DNA of 64,000 nt from Ligustrum vulgare (taxonomy: Eukaryota; Streptophyta; Magnoliopsida; Lamiales; Oleaceae). This document shows positions 1 through 10,560 of the stretch, in pieces. The notes beneath the pieces were generated by a model. The model did not search any database and was not told the origin of the DNA. It worked only from the letters and a program-made list of their open reading frames with translations. Position 1 is the stretch's first letter; each line of letters starts with the position of its first letter. The stretch covers positions 11,036,014 through 11,100,013 of the forward strand of contig OY743169.1 in NCBI GenBank assembly GCA_963555705.1. The letters run 5' to 3'. Position numbers and translations under genes: made by a program.

Positions 1-2
1 GG

Positions 3-413
3 TTGATCGAAGCAAAAGTTCGATTAGCTGGTGAATTACCAGATTCATTTTCTAAGCACAAGCCTGGCTTAGGTAAGAGTACTTTTGCAAAGAAGCGAAG
101 AGCAAAAAGATTAAATAGTTGCTACAAATGTGCTCGATGGACATGTGATACCCGTTGTAAATCAATAGGATATTCATCCATAAATCGAGATGATAAGATA
201 GACTTCATTAAGGGTGGACTGAGTAAGGAGTCATTGGATGATATCCGATTGACTCTTGAGACGCACCCTAGTGGATATGTGCAGCGTGAGCTACTATCTT
301 TATGGGCTAAATTCATCAGCGATAAAGAGAGATATAGTCTCAAAAATATAATAGCAAAAGATCCTGTTTGCCATGCTGTTATAAACAATGATGCTTTGGC
401 TATGCAGCATTAA
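3..413 (+). CDS. 3' part of an unrecognised plant protein, Cys-containing, truncated by window edge
   Basis: The frame is open from the first bases to a TAA at 411-413, with no ATG near the edge, so this is the C-terminal part (about 136 residues) of a longer protein, probably its last exon. A basic stretch (KKRRAKR, about residues 30-36) is followed by a short Cys cluster, C-x2-C-x4-C-x3-C (about residues 40-52), that could bind a metal. The remainder is a mixed-charge, probably helical segment with no membrane span. Codon use looks like a real gene and the frame has no low-complexity bias. I do not recognise the family and assign no function. The LOG-like gene follows 248 bp downstream on the same strand, so the spacer holds both this gene's 3' UTR and the next gene's promoter. 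Confidence 0.6.
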   Translation: MIEAKVRLAGELPDSFSKHKPGLGKSTFAKKRRAKRLNSCYKCARWTCDTRCKSIGYSSINRDDKIDFIKGGLSKESLDDIRLTLETHPSGYVQRELLSLWAKFISDKERYSLKNIIAKDPVCHAVINNDALAMQH

Positions 414-661
414 TACAAGGTAAATCATTTGATATATATGCACATATAAAATATTTTTTCTGTTTCCTTTCACGAGTTTTGATAAAGGCTGGTTAAAAAT
501 ATTAAATCGCCGAAAGGTGAGTAGGATGATTTTGTCAAAAGTAAATCTTCACTTTTTCGAAAAACGACCAGTAAATAGTGAAGTTTTTCGGTTTTAAATA
601 GCCAAACATTTTTCATAGTTCATGCATCCCAAAATAACATTTTCCTTCTTTACTTTCAAAA
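414..661 (+). promoter_or_regulatory. Short spacer: 3' UTR of upstream gene and presumed LOG promoter
   Basis: The interval is 248 bp and AT-rich. A TATA-like stretch (gatatatatgcacatataaaata) lies at about 429-450, roughly 215 bp before the LOG ATG. A second weaker AT stretch (ttttaaatag) lies at about 591-600. Neither can be called a promoter from sequence alone. The base before the ATG context is A-rich (aaaaATGG), a favourable plant start context. Confidence 0.3.
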
Positions 662-1315
662 ATGGAAGGACCAAAATTTCGACAGATCAAAACTATCTGT
701 GTATTTTGTGGATCAAAAGTGGGAAAAGGTTTTGGGTATCTAGAAGCAGCCGTGGATTTAGGAAAGAAATTGGGAGAGAAAGGTATCACTCTCGTGTATG
801 GAGGAGGTAGCAGTGGATTGATGGGTTGTGTTTCACAATCCGCTCTAGTAGAGAAAGCAAGAGTGATAGGTGTTATACCTACTCCTTTAGCTGATATTGC
901 AGGCAAAACACGAGGGCATGAAGTACAAACCTTATCTATCCATGAACGCATAACTTGCATGTTATATGGTTCTGATGCCTTCATAGCCCTGCCTGGAGGT
1001 TTTGGTACTTTAGAAGAAATCTTTAATATTACTTCATGGGCTCAACTAGATCTCCATACTAAGCCTATAGGGCTTTTAAATGTAAACAATTTCTTTGATG
1101 GTTTGCTAACATTTCTTGATTATGCTGTGGAACAGGGATTCATATCTCCATTTTCTAGGAGAATCCTTATTTCTGCTCCTACTATCGAGGAACTGCTGGA
1201 TAAGTTGCAATCATATATTCCAATACAAGATCCAGCAGGAGTAAAGATAGATTGGTCGCAAGGAAGGGGAATCAAGCGAAAATGGAGTCCGGTTAATGTA
1301 AATTTATCTTTGTGA
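662..1315 (+). CDS. LOG10-like: LOG-family cytokinin riboside 5'-monophosphate phosphoribohydrolase, LOG10-like, intronless
   Basis: The 217-residue product is full length for the plant LOG family, soluble enzymes that release active cytokinin bases by removing ribose 5'-phosphate from cytokinin nucleotides in one step. Seen in the sequence: VFCGS near residues 14-18, the YGGGSSGLMG nucleotide-binding loop (46-55), HER at 94-96 supplying the conserved Arg, and PGGFGTLEE at 111-119 with the conserved Glu. The family usually has PGGYGTxEE, and Phe in place of Tyr is typical of the LOG10-like branch. The basic KRKW near the C-terminus also fits that branch. The ATG at 662 is the first in frame and gives the family's normal N-terminus. 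The frame is uninterrupted, whereas most plant LOG genes have several introns. It could be a naturally intron-poor LOG10-type gene or an old retrocopy. No poly-A tail or flanking repeat is seen. Confidence 0.9.
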   Translation: MEGPKFRQIKTICVFCGSKVGKGFGYLEAAVDLGKKLGEKGITLVYGGGSSGLMGCVSQSALVEKARVIGVIPTPLADIAGKTRGHEVQTLSIHERITCMLYGSDAFIALPGGFGTLEEIFNITSWAQLDLHTKPIGLLNVNNFFDGLLTFLDYAVEQGFISPFSRRILISAPTIEELLDKLQSYIPIQDPAGVKIDWSQGRGIKRKWSPVNVNLSL

Positions 1316-1325
1316 ACTCTAGAAT

Positions 1326-1536
1326 AGGTGGTGGTAGAGTACGGAGTATTCTCACTCTTGAGACACACCATAAATTTCTAGGATTTTATCAATGTATTAA
1401 TCTTGTGTACCTCAAAGATTTAAAGTGGTAGAGTATGGAGTATTTCTTACTCTTGAAACACACTTTTTTCTTTATTTCCTCAAAAGGTCAGAGGTGGTAG
1501 GATACGGCTACTCCCGAAACACATCTCTAATTTTGA
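1326..1536. repeat. Three imperfect copies of a ~43-bp repeat downstream of LOG
   Basis: Copies of a unit like GGTAGAGTACGGAGTATTCTCACTCTTGAGACACAC begin near 1328, 1424 and 1492, each ending in (g)aaacacac or gagacacac. The third copy is the most diverged. Part of this may lie in the LOG 3' UTR. No gene is seen. Confidence 0.6.
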
Positions 1537-1849
1537 GGATCATAAATGTTTTCCCCTTTTGCATTTTGCATGTATGTCTCGTTTATGCTTCTTCAGGAGC
1601 AATAATAATATCATTTCAGTATGTTTAGATGATAATTTTTACTTCTTCTGGAGTAAATATGTACTTCTTCTGGAATATATAAGTGCTCGTGCAAGAACTT
1701 TTCCAGGCACTTATCATCTAACATTCATCTCATAATACTGATGAGATTATTTTCACATTAGCTATATCCGTGCTATCATGTGATATTATCTTATCATACA
1801 TCAACATTCTCTTGTTGAATAATTTTCATCCACCCATTCAAATTCAGAT

Positions 1850-2003
1850 ATTGGTAACTTCTGGTACCATTGGATAAAACATTTTATTAATATTTATCAA
1901 CCTTTTGGTAATGATAACTTCTGGTATCATTTGATAAAATATTTTCTAACTTTAGTATTGATAACTTCTGGTATCATTTAATGAAGTATCAAATAACAAT
2001 AAT
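1850..2003. repeat. Three copies of a ~60-bp repeat (TTGATAACTTCTGGTATCATTTGATAAAATATTTT core)
   Basis: Cores start near 1850, 1911 and 1968. The shared part reads TRATAACTTCTGGTAYCATT followed by a variable AT tail. A shorter relative, acttcttctggaRtaWat, appears twice at 1641-1680. These lie inside the non-coding stretch between LOG and the lone LTR at 3249-3456 and may belong to that element's internal region. Confidence 0.6.
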
Positions 2004-2127
2004 ATTGTATATATATATTAACAATAACGATACTGGGGTTATACCACCAAGTATATATGTTGACAACAACCCTCTAATATGTTAGAATTAACCAACAACT
2101 GAGGTGTTTATATGTATTCAATTGATA

Positions 2128-2310
2128 TACCGACCATATAGGCGGTGTCAACGTGATGAAATAATTAAACCAGCCATATAGACGGTATCAACGAGATGAA
2201 ACAATTAAACCGGCCATATAGGCGGAATCGACATAATGAAATAATTAAACCGGGTAAAGCCAACCATGTAGGTGGTAAAACCAACCATGTAGGTGGCAGC
2301 ATAATATAAT
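2128..2310. repeat. Tandem repeat with CCATATAGGCGG core
   Basis: About three 43-47-bp units containing ACCGGCCATATAGGCGG, then TATCAACGTGATGAAATAATTAA, are followed by two short units with CCAACCATGTAGGTGG. It is a minisatellite in non-coding sequence, probably part of a decayed retroelement leader on the minus strand. Confidence 0.6.
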
Positions 2311-2619
2311 TCAATTGATCACATATTAATCGTTAATTTACGATTATTATACTTGTATGTATTATTAAGGGCAAAATCGTCCATATTTTAATATATTGCT
2401 CATATGAATAAATTGAAACCGTCAATAGGTTTAAAATTTAATTTAGAACAAACTTACTTTTGGTCCGAAGTTCAAAATCTCGTCAGGATTGCTCCAAAAA
2501 CAGTTTTTAAGAAAACCGCCATGTTCGACCGCCGGAATATTTTAAAAACTGCACAAAACAGAAAAATAAGATTATAGAAAAATCCAATTCATCAAAACGG
2601 ACAAACTGCCTTTCGTCAT

Positions 2620-3110
2620 CGCCGGATCCGCCACGCGCCGCCGCCGCCGGCCGCCGCCGGCCGCCACGCGCCGGTGATCGGAAAAATTAACCCATCACCA
2701 TAATATGTGCCTCGGCGTCCTGAACATGCCGGTGGTCTCCGATTTTCCAAAAGATCAACCGTTTGGCCGGAATCATCATTTTTCAGTCCGCCAGCATCTT
2801 CTTCTCCGGACAATAACTTCCGTTTTAACCGTTGGATTTGCGCCAAATTTCAGTCGAGTCTTCTCCTAGAAAAACCCGTTGATATGCCGCTGGCCGATCG
2901 TCGATCGGAGTTCAGAATCGTCCGGAATAAGCATTTCAATTTTCGGTCAGATATCTGTTTTTGCACAGTTTTTCAGATTTTCTTCTTCGGTCGATATCTT
3001 TTGTTTCAGCCGTTGGTTCTGCGCCAAATTTTAGGCGAGTCTTCTCCTTGACAAGCCCGTTCTGATGGCGGTGGCCGATCGTCGATCGGATATCTGGATC
3101 GGCCAGAATC
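2620..3110. repeat. GC-rich stretch with a ~180-bp direct duplication
   Basis: 2626-2680 is a run of GCCGCCGCCGG-type sequence. A segment at about 2826-2912 (CCGTTGGATTTGCGCCAAATTT to GCCGATCGTCGATCGG) recurs at about 3008-3092 with scattered changes. The open frames here (2707-3051 plus, 2616-2846 minus) have no recognisable domain. It lies next to the lone LTR on that element's internal side, so it may be retroelement leader. Confidence 0.45.
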
Positions 3111-3248
3111 ATTCTTTTTCAGTTTGAGAGAAAAGGAAACATTGGTTAGTAATAATCAGGTTTCTGATACAGATGCTCATCATTTAGATGCAACTGTAGA
3201 GCATACTCCCGTTATTACTCAATTGGTTAGAGACTCGTGCTGATAACG

Positions 3249-3456
3249 TGTTATAAAATCATCGAAATCATAAGAACAACATAGAGAGAGAAATGGAGAG
3301 AGTTTAGAGGAGAGAATTTCTCTTCAAGAATTGGTGTAATAAATTGGTAAGTATATGCTCCTATTTATAGGAGTGGACAATGGCACAATCGTAATATTGT
3401 AAAGTTTACAGGGATATAATGGTAATGTCATTCACATATATACATTATTTATAACA
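3249..3456 (-). mobile_element. Lone copia-type LTR with adjoining primer-binding side
   Basis: The segment is bounded by TGTTATAA and TTATAACA, a perfect 8-bp inverted end pair with TG...CA termini. Read on the minus strand it holds a TATA box (CTATAAATAG, about 3360-3369) and is followed, after CG, by TTATCAGCACGAG (3234-3246), a primer-binding-type sequence often found after the 5' LTR of copia elements. It therefore looks like a minus-strand 5' LTR whose body extends toward lower coordinates. I find no second LTR copy, so the element is truncated or recombined. No target duplication could be assigned. Confidence 0.5.
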
Positions 3457-3970
3457 GTAGTTTACTTTTTAATCTCGTCATATTTTTTAATCAAGAGAAT
3501 GATTAAATGGTCTTTAAAATATAATTACTAAAGTTTGAACTTTGAAGTGCATCACGTAAATTGACTATAGATTGAGGGGCAAGGCAGAAATTTATTAAAA
3601 ACTATTATATCTAAAGGACACGTGTCAATCATGCAACAATTGGGAACCATTGGAGGTTGACAAGTTCATGTTTTTTTTCTTTTTTTATCGTAAGACAAGT
3701 TCATGTTAATTTGTACTTCTTGTTGCTCTGGCTTGTGGGACAACGATGCTCTTTCATTTGGATTTTTTTTTTTAATCATCATCATCTTATTAATATATTA
3801 CTTACTATATTAATAGAGGATAGTATCAACAAATTTTCCCTCCAAACATTTCCTCTCGAAAAAGGTCACATCACCACTTAAAAAGTAATAGAAATCTTGA
3901 AAAAGAAAAATGAATGTAATAATAATATCCAAACTATTTCAAGAAAATATGTTGTTGAAAAATGGAGTTA
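3457..3970. other. AT-rich spacer, no gene seen
   Basis: This holds homopolymer T runs and an ACACGTGTC-type motif near 3619. The 74-residue open frame at 3657-3881 is Phe/Leu-rich AT translation with no family signature. It may include the start of the Helitron ending at 5070, but no clear 5' end was found. Confidence 0.4.
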
Positions 3971-4603
3971 TAAAATAGTTTGAAAAAATGTGTTGTTTAA
4001 AACATGTTCAATTAAAAAAAATAATGTAAAGAACTAATTTGAAAAGTGTTATTGGGGAAATGTATTGTTGAAAAATATTTTTTTTTTTCTCCTTAATAAT
4101 GATATTATAACCAATTTGAAAAAATAAATATTAAATTGTTTAGGAATATAAAATTATATTAGAAAATGTGTTGAAAATTATTTAGCTAATCGTAAAATGT
4201 TTTAGTCTAAATAACTTAAGAATATCCTTATTTTTGTGTTCATAAGTTTTCCACTTAAATTATTAGACCATTTTTTTATTATTAACGGTAAAATAGTTTG
4301 AGAAAATGTGTTGTTTAAAACATGTTTAATTTTAAAAAGTAATGTAAAGAACTAATTTAAAAGTGTTATTGGGAAAATGTATTGTTGAAAATTGTTTTTT
4401 TTACTCCTTAATAATGATATTGTAATCAATTTTTTTAAATTTTTTTTTTTTTAGGAATATAAAATTATATTATAAAATGTGTTGAAAATTATTTAGCTAA
4501 CTCGAAAATATTTTAGTCTAAATAACTTAGGAATATTCCTTATTTTTTTGTTCATAAGTTTTCCACTTAGATTATTAGACTATTTTTTTTATTATTAACG
4601 GTA
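3971..4603. repeat. Head-to-tail duplication of a ~318-bp AT-rich unit
   Basis: taaaatagtttg starts copy 1 at 3971 and copy 2 at 4289. Both copies run in parallel to attattaacggta at about 4289 and 4603, with differences mainly in poly-T length. Shared landmarks are tgttgtttaaaacatgtt, agtctaaataactta and ttcataagttttccactta. The unit is non-coding. Confidence 0.8.
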
Positions 4604-5070
4604 ATATTGATGAATCCAATCAATATTTATAATTATAATTATAATTTAATTAAACATTTTATTTATTTATTGTTCTTAATATTATAAATCATACGTGTAG
4701 CTGTTAGTATCAAAATTATATTTTGCTTATTATTATTATTGTTATCTTTAATATCATAAATCATATTTTCTGAATTATATATCATAGATCGTATTAAAAT
4801 TATGTTTTGATTATTATTATTGTTATTTGTATGTTTTTATTATAGATACCACAATTAATTTGTTGATATCAACTTTTTGTTATCAATGTATAAATTAAAT
4901 GAAGTTTTTTTTCTTATTTTGATTATTTTTTTTATGGTTTCAAATTCGATAACATTTTGTAATAAAATATTATTTGTCTTTTTTTTATATAATTGTATAA
5001 TCAATATAAATTTGTATCGAAATTATTTTAATTGATAGAAATCCCATGCATTGCACGGGAGAAAATCTAG
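4585..5070 (+). mobile_element. Helitron 3' end, plus orientation
   Basis: The right end has the canonical arrangement: the imperfect hairpin CCCATGCATTGCACGGG (5043-5059), a short AT spacer, then CTAG at 5067-5070 followed by T. The body at about 4600-4770 is, in reverse complement, recognisably like 18862-19060 inside the minus-strand Helitron array, so both belong to one family. The 5' end (family start TCTATACTATATAT) is not found here, so the element is truncated or its left part is unrecognised. The preceding 318-bp duplication may be internal to it. No coding region remains. Confidence 0.6.
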
Positions 5071-5430
5071 TATTATAAAAAAACTAAAACTGTTTCCTTC
5101 AATTTAAAAGATTTATACTTAATAATTTACTTCTCGGCCTTATATTTATGTCCAACTTCCTTCTTTTTAATCAAAAAATATTTAAATAGATTATAAATTT
5201 GATGTAAAGACAATTTTAACCACTTATCTCGTCAACTTCTCCCTTGGCCACACAGTGCCGTACCTATGGTCATGAGGGCCTAAGACGAACTTAAGAATTG
5301 GGCCCTCGCATGTGATTTGTTTTTTATTGGGGGCTGACAAAAGTTTGAAAGTGACCAAACTAAAAAAGAACTTTAATAACGAAATATGTTAACTTAACAA
5401 TAAAATTGTTGGAAAATTTATCATTTATTC
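5071..5430. other. Spacer with a possible hAT terminus, no gene
   Basis: CAGTGCCGTACC at 5255-5266 followed by a ggcccTaag-type stretch resembles one end of a plant hAT element, but no partner end was found. The rest is AT-rich. Confidence 0.3.
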
Positions 5431-5557
5431 TGTTGTAAATATTATATTGTATTAATGAATGACATTTGTACCCCTAAAACTCTAGGTATTATTACCTTAT
5501 GTATCCCTTATTCCCCTTATATATATGGGGATTTTGGTTCATAATAATACACAAGTT
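5431..5557 (+). repeat. 5' LTR remnant (first 127 bp)
   Basis: It aligns base for base with 8560-8686 apart from a handful of substitutions, then diverges at acaagtt. The missing 3' part indicates a deletion at the LTR/leader junction. Confidence 0.8.
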
Positions 5558-6184
5558 GTCATAAGGACATTGATTAATTTGACTACTTGAATAATATATG
5601 ATTATATAATGTTTAATCATTGAATTATATCTTATATTGAACCAGAAGTTTCATTTCATTTTATTATTTGGCATGACCAGTTGGACAATCACTGGATCAA
5701 TAATGATGCAAAATTAAAATGGATATTTAATGAAGAACCAGAAGATTCTTCAATCCAATCATATTTGATGTTTGTTCTCTTTCATGAAATTTCTTGGCTG
5801 TTACTAGCTAAAATAGGAATTAAATTCCCTATATTTCTGAAAAATAATTAGGGTGATAAATGAGCCACCATTATCCTCCACGTTGATCATCTAAATATTA
5901 TTTGTATCTAATAGATTTGATACATATACTAGATTATTGCATGGTGTTCGCAACCTAAAGTTTGCGAAATTATTGCTCAAATTTTAAATTATGAGCAAAA
6001 AGATTTCAGATTATACAATCAAGAACGTGTCTTGATAATGCTAGTTGACATGAATCTTAATATTTTAATAAGTGCTAGTTGGGATATCGATAAATGGTTT
6101 AACATTTTTGCTTGGTAAACGCCTCCTATTAATTTAATTGAGAACAAAATACTTCCCTTTTTGTTTAGGGAATTTTATTACGTA

Positions 6185-6760
6185 TCATAGCAACATCATA
6201 GTTCTCCCCGTTATAATTGGCTTATGGTTAGAGCCTAATTTTTCCATATAATTTTTTAATGGTGCAATTGATCCACCACAATGCACTGATATGGAAAATA
6301 AAGAATGTTGAGAAAAATGCGTTGTTTGAACATATATCCCAAACGGGTGATATTTTACGTCGAAAAAAAAATGATTGTCAATTTGATTGGACAATTTTCT
6401 CAACATTAGGGGGGAGATTAGTAGCTTAAAATCAAACAAATGTATCATATTATGTTATATACATTCTCGCGATTGATAATACGAACCAGAAATTCGATTG
6501 AAAATACGAACGAAAAGTTAAAAAGATAACATAATTACAAGATGCATAAGAGATTAATAGTAGCGATAATTGATTCGAATAAATATCCCCAAATAAATAA
6601 AATTAGAGCAAATGATTATGATGGTCTTGTTGAGAAGGCATATACTCGTGAGAGAGTATTTATTGACATAATTAATTGTAAATCTCCAGAAGAGGTTCAA
6701 GTACATGAATTATTGAAAAATTGAAATATCTATAGTTATGTCTTGTGGGGAAAGAAATCA
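6185..6760 (+). pseudogene. Copia pol remnant (integrase to RT linker)
   Basis: Short readable pieces occur on the plus strand: ...TILSTLGG-like reading around 6395-6425 and the 60-codon stretch 6542-6724 (ending ...CKSPEEVQVHELLKN), which occupies the place of the linker between integrase and reverse transcriptase in copia elements. Stops and shifts separate the pieces. The identification rests on position and on partial motif likeness. No catalytic motif survives. Confidence 0.4.
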
Positions 6761-7919
6761 AATTGAGATGATAATTGTGTCGATACACTTTATAAAGCAC
6801 TTATGCAAAAGCAAATTGCGAAGCTAGCCACATCATAATTTGAATGATAGCGAGGATAATAAAAGAAAATATGTCGAAGAAAATCGACATAAAAATAGTT
6901 GGCAAAAATATGCATTCAGGCTAAATTAAACTTATTACAAAACCTGAAGTGCAAACACATAAAAGTGTAAAGCCAGTAAAATACTTATAGGTATAGTCGT
7001 AATACACGACTTGTTGAGCAACGAATGTTTCAAAGATCTGGCATAGATACAATATTTTATTTGCTTGAAAATGCATAATAAGTGCCTATAATTATATGAT
7101 TATTAGAAATGTATTTAATGAAAAATGATTTACTCTTATTACTAGCTTGCGCTCTTTGATGTAACAATGAGTAATATCAAAATGTATGATCATCAACTTG
7201 GTACGTTGGGAGTATTCTTTGAAGTATTAATGAGTGAGATTAAAAAGGGTAATCAATACCTCGATACTTTGGGATTGCAGTGAAATAATTAGAGAAAATC
7301 TAGAAAAAGTTACCTATCTAAAGTTTTACGACTTAAATTTGGTGATAGCAATTTGACAATTGCAATGTGAAACGGCCTGAAGCATACAATATAATCCTTG
7401 AAGGATTAAATATATCTGAAATATATGGTTTAGGTTTTTAAGAAACTTGTTTGATCAAAATATACAGATACTTTGTGATATGAATATTTAATATGCACTG
7501 AATATAATCACTTTGTAATGATATGTGATTGTCGCATAAAATTATATTTGAAAATCGTGGCAATTGATTTTCAAATTCAAATTCATGGTTAATTATTAAC
7601 CTGAAGTGAATAAGTTAATTGTTTATTGAAGTGAATAAGTCACTTTCAAATTTTAGAACTGCATTAAATGCATTGATAATATTGATTATAGAACATTGAT
7701 TATAGAACATGACTCGATGCAGCATGTTCAAATGATTAGAAATATTTTATAATTCTTCAAGTTCAAAGGAATAATTGAATTTATATTTGAAGAACAAATA
7801 ATATGAGATATATGTCATTTATATATGCTTGGTGAAGATATTCGATATTGCACCGATTAACAGTTGAAATAATTATATGCAATATCCAAACAATTATAAT
7901 TTTCCCATGAGGGGGAGCT

Positions 7920-8530
7920 AATATGCGCTACACTCTTTTTTTCCCTAGCCGAGGTTTTGTCCCACGAGATTTTCCTGGAAATGTTTTTAATGAGGTAACC
8001 GTTATCAATGTCTATTGATACTCTCCTATACGAAACTCCTGAAAAGATCAAGATATGAATGATTCAATAGAGATTGAATCAGAGGGAGTAATTATATGGA
8101 TGATTCAATACATATTGAATCAGGGGGAGTAGCTGTACTTTTTTTCCTTCGTTCAAGTTTTTTCCCACTGAATTTTTTTGATAAAGTTTTAACGAGACAG
8201 CATCAAAATACTCCAGAATTTTCAACAAATTCACTCAAGTAACAATGCATCTGATTTATCTACAAAAGCACTATCAACATCTACATTTAGAAAACCAGTT
8301 CACAAGATTGAGATACATCAACTCGATGATTTACAGCGATCAACACTAAGGAGGGTAGATGTACTCTTTTTCCTTAGCCAATGTTTTGTCCCATTGGATT
8401 TTCCTGACGAGGTTTTAACGAGGCAACATTCATCTTAATACTCTAAGAACAACTGTACTCTTTTTCCTTCGTTTGATATTTTTGTCCCATTGGATTTTTA
8501 TCAAACAAAGTTTTAAAGAAGCAGATATTT
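7920..8530 (+). repeat. Four degenerate copies of a ~75-bp copia 3'-leader repeat
   Basis: Units containing TGTACTCTTTTTCCTTcG...GTTTTGTCCCAxTGGATTTTyCT...GTTTTAACGAGGCA begin near 7927, 8133, 8355 and 8453. Short gaggggga/agggggag purine blocks lie between them. Such arrays between pol and the 3' LTR are known in plant copia elements. Confidence 0.7.
8247..8350 (+). pseudogene. C-terminal end of copia RNase H
   Basis: The plus-strand reading gives ASDLSTKALSTSTFRKPVHK and about 14 more residues. This corresponds to the very conserved copia pol terminus (DLxTKALPxxxFxKLVxxIGM). It lies about 200 bp before the 3' LTR as expected. Confidence 0.75.
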
Positions 8531-8727
8531 TGTAATATTATATGTCATTCAAGGGGGAGTGTTGTAAATATTATATTGTATTAGTGAATGACATTTGTAC
8601 CCCTAAAACCCTAAGTATTATTACCTTATGTATCCCTTATTCTCCCTATATATATGGGAGTTTTGGTTCATAATAATACACAAGTTTATTGGTGTCTCTA
8701 CTTTTCTCTCTAATTTATAACATATTC

Positions 8728-10560
8728 ATTATTATTTCAGCAATTTCATTGTTTTAAATTTTGTCTGAATGAAAATTAGAAGCCCAACCATCACTTTCAT
8801 AAGCCAAACATCGGTTTCATCTGTTTTCCCTCATTTCATCAGTTTCAACTTAATTTTGGTTAAATGGAAATCAACGTAAGATTCAATTTGCTGTCATATA
8901 TAAGTGGACTCCTCTCCTCTCGGCAAAAATACCACAACACAGCAAACACAAAAGAGGAAAAGAAATTCAGCTTCCTCCTCCATTTCAGCATCCACTTTTT
9001 TTCTTTCCTTTGCTAAAGTTATTTGAGAGAAATATACGCTAGTTCGCAGGAGGTTAACATTGTGTAGCGTGAACCGAAAATCGATTGTATCCTAGTAATT
9101 AAACACCGATCAAAACTTTTTGCACCCCAGTGAGACGATGAATTCGATTTAAGGAAACCCTGTCTCACGGGCCTTCAATTCGGTTACATTTGGTTTGATT
9201 TATTTTGATTATCTAACATTTTCCCCTACAAAAACAACGGACAGAATTTTTCCGATAAAAGATTTATATCATAATATAATAATAAAATTTATCATGCAAA
9301 AGATTTAGCCACAGAAATAACAATGAGTCAAATGTCAATGACTCACCCTTTGACAGTTTGGTGTAACCAGCGTGGAGAAATCAATTATTCAAGATACGTA
9401 TCCCATTTATTTCCAGTCATGAGTCACCTAATTATATAAACAAAAAAAATCCAGTATTATCGAATAATACAATGAACTCTTGAGAAAAAAAAAATTGTAC
9501 GAAAAGGCGATTATAGATATAAAGCCCAAACTGGAATTTTCAAATTTCACATAATACAAGGACAACTCAACAAGATTCATTAAAGAATAAAGATGAGAAG
9601 TGAACTTTCGAATATTATAGGACTAATAATGATGTCCGTCGACGGCGACAAGCGGCGAGAGGCGGAGGCGAGCAGAAAAGATGTTCACTGAATGAATGAA
9701 CTAAATCTTGAAGTCTGGAGAACGCGTCGAGGCTAGGGTTCTAATGATTTCAATTTTGTTTTGTGATTGATGGTTTCTGGTCAGGGCAATTGGATGGGAT
9801 TAATTGAGGGAAAATTACCCAAAACCATGTTTTTATACTTTATATGTTGAAAAGTTAGTTATTTGAAAAATATTATTCAAAATCAGGTATAATACATAAT
9901 ATTGGAAACTAGTCATCACATTCGGAATGTCGACTTGCAATCACTCCAAATGGACCATACACAGCTCCAAGGTGGAGTAGGAGGAGGACGGACGTTTTAG
10001 AACGGAGGAATTCGGAAACAAAGGCGACGGCGGGTCCAGTTGAGGAAGAGGATTGAGATCAACCAGCTAGGAGGAGGTGAAGATGAAGGTCCAACCACCA
10101 AAGTGTTGTGAGTGCGAACATAAACATCATAAGAGGCTGCCGTGGTGGAGAAGAGTAAAGGCAGGGATCGGAGAGTGGAGATGGTGGTTGTACAGGTGTT
10201 GGGCATATAGAATATGTTATTCTACAAGCTTGCGTTATGCCCTTTCAAGCACTATCCTTTCTTTGTCACTTAACTAGCCACTTTCTGAGTTCATTAGCTG
10301 CGTCTTCTGCAATTTCAAACTCAGAACTCGTTCCCATCAAAATCACATTAGGCTTATTACCAGATGAAACTTGCCAAGTGCAGGTTGATGAGTCAGACCA
10401 ATCGAGTCGTGTGTCATAACATAGATTACTCCAGCTTCGCACAAGGCGGAAATTCTCAAGCCTGCTCTCATATAGTTGGTGAACACAAAGAAAGTTGCAC
10501 AATAAGAAATGAAGCCAGGGTTGTGCAGTGGACGTGTTAAAGTTGTTAATTAGCTGCTCT
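8728..10560. other. Non-coding stretch, possible LTR-like fragment, no gene
   Basis: A TATA-like catatataag at about 8896 precedes a CT-rich leader-like segment. 9040-9230 (gctagttcgcaggaggttaaca ... ctaacattttcccctac) looks like the U5 part of a retroelement LTR, but no partner or primer site is visible. 9630-9730 is locally GC-rich. The short open frames around 9997-10419 overlap on both strands without family motifs and are not called. Confidence 0.35.

Larger units (their letters stand above)
5431..8722 (+). mobile_element. Decayed Ty1-copia LTR retrotransposon, TSD TATTC
   Basis: The 3' LTR is 8560-8722 (TGTTGTAAATATTATATTG to ATAACA). The 5' LTR copy at 5431-5557 matches its first 127 bp and then breaks off, so its 3' part and the primer-binding site are lost. 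A 5-bp duplication TATTC flanks the element at 5426-5430 and 8723-8727. The polypurine tract CAAGGGGGAG (8550-8559) abuts the 3' LTR. Both LTR copies hold a TATA-like tatatatatggg. The interior shows scattered pol echoes with no intact frame: near 6400-6440 a LGG(E)-type reading typical of the copia integrase/RT linker, and at 8247-8350 the canonical end of RNase H. This is an old, non-coding remnant of about 3.3 kb. Confidence 0.85.
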
